64,000 nt of DNA from contig NZ_NMWU01000011.1 of NCBI RefSeq assembly GCF_002860355.1, forward strand, positions 1 through 64,000, in the 5' to 3' direction. The stretch comes from Bifidobacterium margollesii (lineage in GTDB: Bacteria; Actinomycetota; Actinomycetes; Actinomycetales; Bifidobacteriaceae). Made by a program: the position numbers and the translations under genes. Positions 58,215-64,000 of this stretch are shown in pieces (position 1 is the first letter of the stretch; the number at the start of each line of letters is the position of its first letter). Below the pieces are notes generated by a model, which saw only the letters and a program-made list of their open reading frames with translations, was not told the origin of the DNA and ran no database searches.

Positions 58215-60774
58215 TCACTGGAGCGCCAGAGAAGCATCGAGAAGACCCTGGGCGAAGTTCTTGACTTCGCTGGAGACGGTCTTGTCGTTGACGATGGCGT
58301 TCGCCACCTGGTTCACCGAGCGGGACTGCTCGACGGGGTCAAGCACGTTGACGAACGTGCCGTCCGGCGTCTTGTACTTGAGGTTCATACGCACGCGGAC
58401 GGCGGTGTCGTACTGATCCTTCGGCACGTTGGTGAGCACCAGATTGTTGACGGTGTAGCCATCGGCATCCACGTACGGATTCATGGCGTCCGCTGCGTAG
58501 GGGTAGAAGCTGCTGCTGCCGGGCTTGATGTCGAACGACCAGCCTGCGGACTCGTAGGTCAGGCCCTTGTCCAGTTTGGTGCGGTAGCTGAAGCGCAGGT
58601 TGGCGGTGTCCTTGACCTGCGGGTTATCGACGCGCAGAGAGCCGCCGAGGAACTGGATCTTGTACGCCTGATCGACCGGCATCAGCTTGGGAACGACGTT
58701 CTCAGAACCTGCCTTGGCGGGCGTGGTAAACGTCGCGTCGGTGTACCATCCCGCAAACGCCAGACCGTTGACGTATGGGGCTTTGGCCTCGTACTTGGAA
58801 CGGACAATCACGTTGGATTCCTTGCCGCCGCCGTAGACGATGTCCTTCGCGGTCATTTCGCCGGTGTTGAACAGTGCGTCAAGATACACGTCGGCGACGT
58901 TGTCCTTCAGCGTGTTGCTCTTCAGCACGATGTCGGTACTGGCAGAGGTCTTGCCCGCCCAAGAGCTGTAGCTGAGCGCCATGTAGGTGCCGGTGACCTT
59001 GTTATCGGTCAGGTGCAGTCCCTTGACGTCGGAGATTGCCACGGCGTAGTCTCTGGTAGCAAGCCCGGTGCCGTCGATGCGGTTGCCGGAGGCCGTGACG
59101 TTCTGCACACCGTACTTGCCGTCGGTGTTGCCGTTGGCGACGACGAACATGGCGTCACCGTTCTTGACGTTTGGAGCATCCTTGGTGAAGGTCACCGTGT
59201 TGTCGTTCACGGTGGTGTTCGTGATGGGGGTCGCGCCGCCGACGAAGTTGATACCGACCGCGGAGTTGTAGTGGGCACGACCGAGCTCGAAGTCGTTGTC
59301 GTGGATGTTCGTGCCGTCCACACCCTGCTCCAGCCACACGGAGCTGGGCTGGAAGTCGTAGTCGCCCTTGTACACGCTCGGAATGGAGAACGTGTTGTCG
59401 GCGATCTCGACGTTCTTCGCCTTGTTGGACACGATCACGCTCTGCTGCACGGCGCCGGGCTGAAGCTTGCCGTCCTTGAACGTCAGGTCGTTGTTATCGA
59501 TCACGAAGTTGACGCCGGAAACCTTCGAACCGCTGGCCTTCAGACGGATCGAGCCGTTGAATTTCACGCCGGACCTGGCGGCGACCGTCACCTTCGTGTC
59601 GAAGGTGTACTGGGAGTGGTTGTCCACGCTCTTCAACATGGTCAGCGTGGCGCCATCCAGCTTGTTGGCGGCCGCGACGGCATCAACGATCCATCCGTAG
59701 GAGGTGGTCTTGTTGTTGGCGTCGGTCAGCAGCGCGCCCGTGGTCTGGTTCGTATCCGCCTCGAACTCGCTTTCCACGTTCGTGTACTCGTCACCGGAGA
59801 CGGAGACGTCGGCACTGGAGGAGGTCGAACCCTGCCAGACGCTCTGGGCGATGCCCTTGGCCGCGTTGCTCACCTTGTTGTTGACGAACTTGATGCCCTT
59901 GATGTTGGCCAGTCCGGCGAAACGGGTGTTGTAGTTCTCGGGATCAGCGGCGGCATCGTAGGTGTTGCCCTCCACGGTCACGTTCTGGATGCCGTACTTG
60001 TCCGCGGTGCTGCTGTTGCCCATGGCGATCAGCAGTTGGACGGAACCCACTCTGGTGGCTTCGGCGGCGGGAGCCGTGACGGTCACGCGGTTGTTCTTGA
60101 TCGTGACGTCATGGATGTTGTTGTTGCCCCATCCGACCAGATTGACGGCCTGGTTCGAGTTGACATCGGCGGACACGTCGCCGGAGCCGTTGGTGTCGTT
60201 CAGACGGCCCAGATTGAACTCGTTGTCTTCGATGGTGAGGTTGACGGAACCGCGCACGTACACACCGTTGTACTGCCATTCCTTGCCCCGGAACAGGGCG
60301 CTCGGGGAATTGAAGACGTTGCCGCTGACCGTCACGTCCTTGACGTTTTCCAGTTCGACGGCGTTGAAGTTGCCTTCTGCGCCAGCCGCGGGACGGTCGA
60401 AAGTCACGCCTTTGACCGAGGAACCGTCGGCACCCCTCGTGAACTTCACGGTACCCGCGAAGGACACACCTTTCTCGGCTGTGATGTTGAGCTTCTTATC
60501 AATGCTGACACGCTCATCGGAATTGGCGGTCAGCGTTACGGTCTGCCCGGCCTGCGCGGCGGTGATCGCCTCCGCAAGCGTCGGGTAGGTCTTACCATCC
60601 ACGGCGGCTACGTTCTTCGAGGCCGCCGGCAGGGTTACCGTGGTATCAGCAACCCCCCCCCCCGTTGGTTTCTCCCGCTGCATACGAAGCAGGAGCAACG
60701 GAGGCAAGAGCCGCGATCATCGCGATGCCGGCAAACACCCCCGTTCCAGCCTTCAGAATATTACCTGATACCAT
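58215..60774 (-). CDS. Secreted right-handed beta-helix protein 2, frame broken at a poly-G tract (probable phase variation)
   Basis: About 850 aa when in frame. The ATG at 60774 begins a signal peptide (LKAGTGVFAGIAMIAALASV, cleavage near SYA-AG). At 60653-60663 an 11-G tract (coding strand) shifts this frame to a stop 2 codons later; 10 or 13 G would continue into VADTTVTLP and the rest. Two beta-helix stretches: VTVSGNVFNSPS, LTIEDNEFNLGRLNDT, VTIKNNRVTV, then a segment shared with protein 1 (FQPSSVWLEQGVDGTNIHDN, VNDNTVTFTKDAPNV). AFAGWYTDA repeat and C-terminal domain also shared (YVDADGYTVNNLVLTNVP). No anchoring motif. Upstream: ACTACGTAGT palindrome; downstream: peptides A2 and B2. 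Confidence 0.8.
60653..60663 (-). repeat. Poly-G (11) slipped-strand tract in beta-helix gene 2
   Basis: Eleven C on the given strand. Located about 40 codons after the start, immediately after the signal peptide, where changes in length switch the downstream reading frame. Present length is out of frame. Confidence 0.9.
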
Positions 60775-60811
60775 CAGTGCCCTTCTTCCATATCGGAGCA
60801 AATACTTTAAA

Positions 60812-60821
60812 ACTACGTAGT
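60812..60821. promoter_or_regulatory. Palindrome ACTACGTAGT upstream of beta-helix gene 2
   Basis: Perfect palindrome 37 bp before the start codon; same sequence as 53807-53816. Confidence 0.5.
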
Positions 60822-60918
60822 TGCAGCGCAATCCTCTCGCGCCCTACACGCAACCACCCTTCACTTTAGTGCCAACACCCCCCGACGGCAAACGTGATTC
60901 CACTCACTTGGCCCCACT

Positions 60919-61797
60919 TCACAGGGGGCGAGACGCGGTCATCGCCGTCGAACTGGCCTTCACCGCGGCTTCGCTGATCGTGCACGACAGCCGATACACC
61001 GGCACGTCCGCCAGTACTTCGTCCAGCAGTTCCAGCGTTTCGGCGACCATCGACGGATCGGACGGCATATAGGTCTGTCGCAGGATCAGCGGCATGGCCT
61101 CGGCCGCATTCATCCGTTCGCACGTATTCGCCACGCCGTCGCCGTCCACGAACGCAGTGCCGGATCCCAAGGCGTCGGCGGCCTGCAAGCCATCGTCATG
61201 CACGGCATCCGTCGCCCGGTTCACCACGCAGATGCCGGCCACGGGGGCGCTCACGTTGCGCTGCCACCGCTCCTTGCCCGCCCACGGCGTACCATAGGCG
61301 ATCACGGATGCGTGACGCTCGCCGCCCACACGCTGCCGCCCATCGGCCACACGCCGGTCATCGGCATCGCAGCGCACCTCCAGCATGGGCTTGTCGCCGT
61401 TGATGATGCCGACACGATCGCCGAACACACGCTTCCACAGGCGGATGTGCGTGGTCTTTCCGGTTCCGCTTGGCGCGGTGAAGATATACGCCTTCCCCTG
61501 ATATTCGATCGTGGCGCCGTGGAACACCAGACGACGATGGGCCGGCGCCACCTCGGCGATCTTACGGAACACGGCCAGCGTCTCCAAATACGGATCGCTC
61601 CAATCGCCCGGCTCCCCGATCTCACGTTCATGACCGATATCGGCCGGAGAGATCTCGACGGCGATATCCGCCTTCGCCGCATCCCTATCGAAGCCTTGCG
61701 ACGGCAACAGATAATCGGCGCTTTGCTCGGCGATACGATCGTAAAGCGACCGCACCGCCACATCGAGGCCGGCCACACGCATGAGAAAATCAGTCAT
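60919..61797 (-). CDS. HPr-kinase-like P-loop protein associated with RiPP loci
   Basis: 292 aa from the ATG at 61797. Walker A in FTAPSGTGKTTHIRLW (about 107-122), then IINGDKPMLEV (about 131-141), the pattern of the HPrK/PEPCK-like kinases found in paeninodin-type lasso clusters, where a precursor Ser is phosphorylated. YGTPWAGKERWQRNVSAPV follows. It lacks the N-terminal domain of true HPr kinase and there is no ptsH nearby. Might phosphorylate the Ser/Thr of the DIVRTS peptides or their tails; untested. Upstream of beta-helix gene 2 by 144 bp, divergent from the nucleotidyltransferase. Confidence 0.8.
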   Translation of the reverse strand: MTDFLMRVAGLDVAVRSLYDRIAEQSADYLLPSQGFDRDAAKADIAVEISPADIGHEREIGEPGDWSDPYLETLAVFRKIAEVAPAHRRLVFHGATIEYQGKAYIFTAPSGTGKTTHIRLWKRVFGDRVGIINGDKPMLEVRCDADDRRVADGRQRVGGERHASVIAYGTPWAGKERWQRNVSAPVAGICVVNRATDAVHDDGLQAADALGSGTAFVDGDGVANTCERMNAAEAMPLILRQTYMPSDPSMVAETLELLDEVLADVPVYRLSCTISEAAVKASSTAMTASRPL

Positions 61798-61873
61798 GCC
61801 GTCATCATACGGCGCGCAAAATCCGGTCACACGAATATCGTCGGACGGGTAACGTCAAACAGCAGAGGTCGCC

Positions 61874-63403
61874 ATGGCACATCATGAAACGATGGCACAT
61901 CACGAAACGGCAACGCCATCGCCCGCCCAATTCCGACATATGGGCGATTTACTGGTCGAGATGATCGCCGCGGCACTGCACGGCGATCAAGTAGGGGGTT
62001 CCGATACCGAGCCAAACACCGATTTCGATGATTGGGCACACCTGTACTCACTGGCCGTCTTCCATAGCGTCGAGCCCCTCACCTGGGCCGGTATGAGCGA
62101 ATCCACCCGAAGCCACCTACCCGAAGAAATCGCCGCGAAATGGCAAAACGCCGCCGATCTGGCCCTGTTCCGACAGTTCACCTACGATGCGGAACGCTCC
62201 TCCATCCTGTCGGACTTCCGGCGCGCCGGACTCTCATGGCTGCCGCTGAAGGGCATCGTCACCGCCACCTACTACCCGCAGCCCGGATTACGTTCCATGG
62301 GGGATCAGGATCTGGTGTTCGGCTTCGTGGAGTATGATCCGTCATCCGAGACGTCCGAGGATTCCGAGACGTCCGGCAACCCCGGCGAATGGCGGTTCCG
62401 CGGAAGCACCGAAGTCGAACGCGCGGCGATGGAGGCCAAGGCCGCCGAAACCGCCACCGCGATCATGACCGCGCACGGCTACACGGCAACCAACGTCTGG
62501 GAACGGGAGCTCGCCTTCGCCAAAGGCGGGATCTCGTTCGAACTGCACCGCTGCATCGTGGTTGATTCCGAAAAAACCGAAGGGTATTACGACGATTCGA
62601 TGATCCGGTACTACCGCAATCCATGGCGGCTGGCAGTGCCGGACGGCGACCCGCACGGTGACCCTCACGGCAACCCGGATGGTGACGATCACAATATCGA
62701 CGGCGACCCGCATGCCCCACATGCCCCACATGCGGGAGGCTTCCACTGGCGACCGGAGGACGAATACGTGTTCCACGTCGCGCACATGATGAAGCACTAC
62801 CGTTCGTCCGGCTTCGGACTGCGGTTTCTCGCCGACGAGGCGGTATTCTGCCGCCGATTCGGCGAACACACCTCGCAACCGTTCGACTGGGACTATATTC
62901 ACGCACAACTCGACGAATTGGAACTCGCCCGGTTCGAGCGAACGGTGCGACGGCTCTCCCTGGCACTGTTCGACCATCCGCGAGACTGGCGTCGGCATGT
63001 GGACGAATCCGAGCGACGCCTGTTCGAGGAGATCGTGACGAGCGGCGTCTACGGCACCCGACGCAATGGGCTGACCAAGCGCTTCCGCCGGCAGCAGGAG
63101 GCGTTGGAAAGCACGAGAGAGAATCAACCGCAATCAGCGCACGAACGTTCGACGACCGGCGCGGAATCGCCCCGGCTGCGGCATATGCGGACGGGGTTCG
63201 CGCGCACTGGATTCATGCGCACCGGAGTGCTGTATGGATTGCGGCGCATCTATCCGCCGAGGTCATGGGTGGAGCAGCCTTTCCCACGTTGGGCCGACGC
63301 CCGCTGGAAGCGAGCGCTGCTGCCGCTGTATCGGCTGTCGCGCGGTTTGCGGCAACATCCGAAGGATCTGCTGTTCGAGCTCAAGCTGATGCTGCGCAAG
63401 TAG
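61874..63403 (+). CDS. NTP_transf_5-type nucleotidyltransferase
   Basis: 509 aa. Pol-beta-like nucleotidyltransferase family, frequent in lasso and other RiPP clusters. Motif LPLKGIVTATYYPQPGLRSM then GDQDLVF holds the metal-binding acidic pair. FHVAHMMKHYRSSGFGLRFL and a C-terminal basic region (RRIYPPRSW, LFELKLMLRK) follow. Odd features: duplicated MAHHET at the N-terminus and a His/Asp-rich low-complexity insertion (GDPHGDPHGNPDGDDH, APHAPHAGG) at about 255-290. Could nucleotidylate a peptide or phospho-peptide made by the adjacent kinase-like protein; inferred only from family context. AGAGGT before the ATG. Confidence 0.82.
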   Translation: MAHHETMAHHETATPSPAQFRHMGDLLVEMIAAALHGDQVGGSDTEPNTDFDDWAHLYSLAVFHSVEPLTWAGMSESTRSHLPEEIAAKWQNAADLALFRQFTYDAERSSILSDFRRAGLSWLPLKGIVTATYYPQPGLRSMGDQDLVFGFVEYDPSSETSEDSETSGNPGEWRFRGSTEVERAAMEAKAAETATAIMTAHGYTATNVWERELAFAKGGISFELHRCIVVDSEKTEGYYDDSMIRYYRNPWRLAVPDGDPHGDPHGNPDGDDHNIDGDPHAPHAPHAGGFHWRPEDEYVFHVAHMMKHYRSSGFGLRFLADEAVFCRRFGEHTSQPFDWDYIHAQLDELELARFERTVRRLSLALFDHPRDWRRHVDESERRLFEEIVTSGVYGTRRNGLTKRFRRQQEALESTRENQPQSAHERSTTGAESPRLRHMRTGFARTGFMRTGVLYGLRRIYPPRSWVEQPFPRWADARWKRALLPLYRLSRGLRQHPKDLLFELKLMLRK

Positions 63404-63523
63404 CCGGCGTCACCGCGTTCCGGTCCGCCAATCCTATCCCGTTCCGCCAGCCCGTTCCGCCTGCCCTGCTCCGATCCGCCCGCGGTTGGGGCTTGACCCG
63501 GGCGGGCGGTAGATTAGTGCCTT

Positions 63524-64000
63524 GTGCCTACTTATGATCTTGGATTGGAACACGTTTCGCTCGCCTTCGCCACGAAGACCATCTTCACCGATGTGACCCA
63601 GGGTGTGTTCGAGGGCGACCGCATCGGCATCGTCGGCAAGAACGGCGACGGCAAGTCGACGCTGCTTCACCTGTTCAACGGCACGCAGCAGCCGGATTCC
63701 GGACGCGTGACCAAGCGCGGCGGCCTGACCTTCGGCATGCTCGACCAGCGTGATCCGCTTGACGACAACGACACCGTGCGTCAGGCGGCGCTGGAGGGAC
63801 GCGAGGATTACGAATGGGCCGCGGAAACCAAGTCTCGCGAGATCGTGGAGGCGCTGCTGGGCGGCATCGATCTGAACGCCCGCATCGGCTCGCTGTCCGG
63901 CGGCCAGCGCAGGCGTGCGGATCTGGCCCGGCTGCTGCTTAAGGATTGGGATATTCTGGCGCTTGACGAGCCGACCAACCATCTTGACGTGGTGACGATC
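63524..64000 (+). CDS. ABC-F family ATPase, 5' part
   Basis: The first 159 codons are visible; the gene runs off the window. GTG start at 63524. Soluble ATPase with tandem NBDs expected. First NBD: Walker A VGKNGDGKSTLL, GMLDQRDPLDD, signature SLSGGQRRRADLARLLL, Walker B ILALDEPTNHLDV. EPTNHLD identifies the ABC-F class, which act on ribosomes in translation or antibiotic protection rather than in transport. Not part of the peptide cluster by function. Confidence 0.93.
   Translation, partial: MPTYDLGLEHVSLAFATKTIFTDVTQGVFEGDRIGIVGKNGDGKSTLLHLFNGTQQPDSGRVTKRGGLTFGMLDQRDPLDDNDTVRQAALEGREDYEWAAETKSREIVEALLGGIDLNARIGSLSGGQRRRADLARLLLKDWDILALDEPTNHLDVVTI

Noticed and set aside
60646-60707. Beta-helix protein 2 starting at 60707 without a signal peptide
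   Set aside because: That start has no SD and yields an odd basic N-terminus; the signal peptide encoded in the other frame up to the poly-G tract explains the locus better.
58179-60869. 896-aa plus-strand frame opposite beta-helix gene 2
   Set aside because: It bridges the poly-C tract without a stop, but its composition (Val/Gly/Asp/His-rich, antisense-like) and lack of motifs mark it as a shadow.

Overview
The window looks like chromosomal DNA of a Bifidobacterium or a close relative in the Bifidobacteriaceae. Coding DNA is GC-rich, SD-led starts (ATG, some GTG) are common, and the housekeeping set is actinobacterial: GlgE, a Rho with a long Arg/Asp-rich insertion, a GlnR-type orphan regulator, an actinobacterial-type ValRS, DUF3039, and a coaD / SepIVA-like / DUF177 / rpmF / rnc block. 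No rRNA, CRISPR array, intact transposase or prophage was seen. Genus is inferred from gene content, not from a database search.

Layout. 1-0.4 kb: tail of an SPFH-SHOCT protein. 0.5-4.1 kb: copper island, a cupredoxin/P1B-ATPase/YHS fusion divergent from CsoR, with a perfect CsoR-type operator between them. 4.4-16.1 kb: unknown small protein, glgE, ppa, mntP, membrane protein, glnR-like, nth, solo peptide-binding protein, valS. 16.1-21.3 kb: MITE-like element, then an MHS-type transporter, an alpha/beta hydrolase and a GAF-LuxR regulator on one strand, then chorismate mutase. 21.4-23.6 kb: rho. 24.4-30.4 kb: two surface proteins (VWA plus papain-like, wall-anchored; LRR plus InlB-type repeat plus DUF5648) separated by REP-like doublets and other palindromic repeats. 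31.3-35.7 kb: aldo/keto reductase, pgi, manC. 35.8-36.0 kb: tRNA-Thr(CGT) and tRNA-Leu(TAG). 36.2-50.0 kb: AEC transporter, rph-rdgB, pncB, DUF3039, coaD-sepIVA-yceD-rpmF-rnc, ilvB-ilvN, cysS, class I GATase. 63.5 kb to the end: the start of an ABC-F protein.

The most unusual region is 50.1-63.4 kb. It carries two copies of a module made of a large secreted right-handed beta-helix protein, a 40-41 aa peptide and a 59-60 aa peptide, followed by a small one-TM protein. All four peptides share an N-terminal block ending in DIVRTS, and differ by type after it: GDTDVP(F/W)PG in the short type, GWHWC-x-N-x-GTW with a second Cys in the long type. Around the modules are a stand-alone PqqD-like (RRE) protein, a TM-less S26-type Ser/His peptidase, an ABC exporter, an HPr-kinase-like P-loop protein and an NTP_transf_5 nucleotidyltransferase. 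These partner families are known from lasso-peptide and other RiPP loci, yet no cyclase, transglutaminase-like protease, radical SAM enzyme or lanthionine synthetase is present. I infer an undescribed peptide maturation/export system tied to beta-helix surface proteins.

The second beta-helix gene is broken by an 11-G tract immediately after its signal peptide. Ten or thirteen G would restore the frame, so the gene is probably phase-variable and is OFF in this sequence. Both beta-helix genes carry the same 10-bp palindrome ACTACGTAGT upstream.
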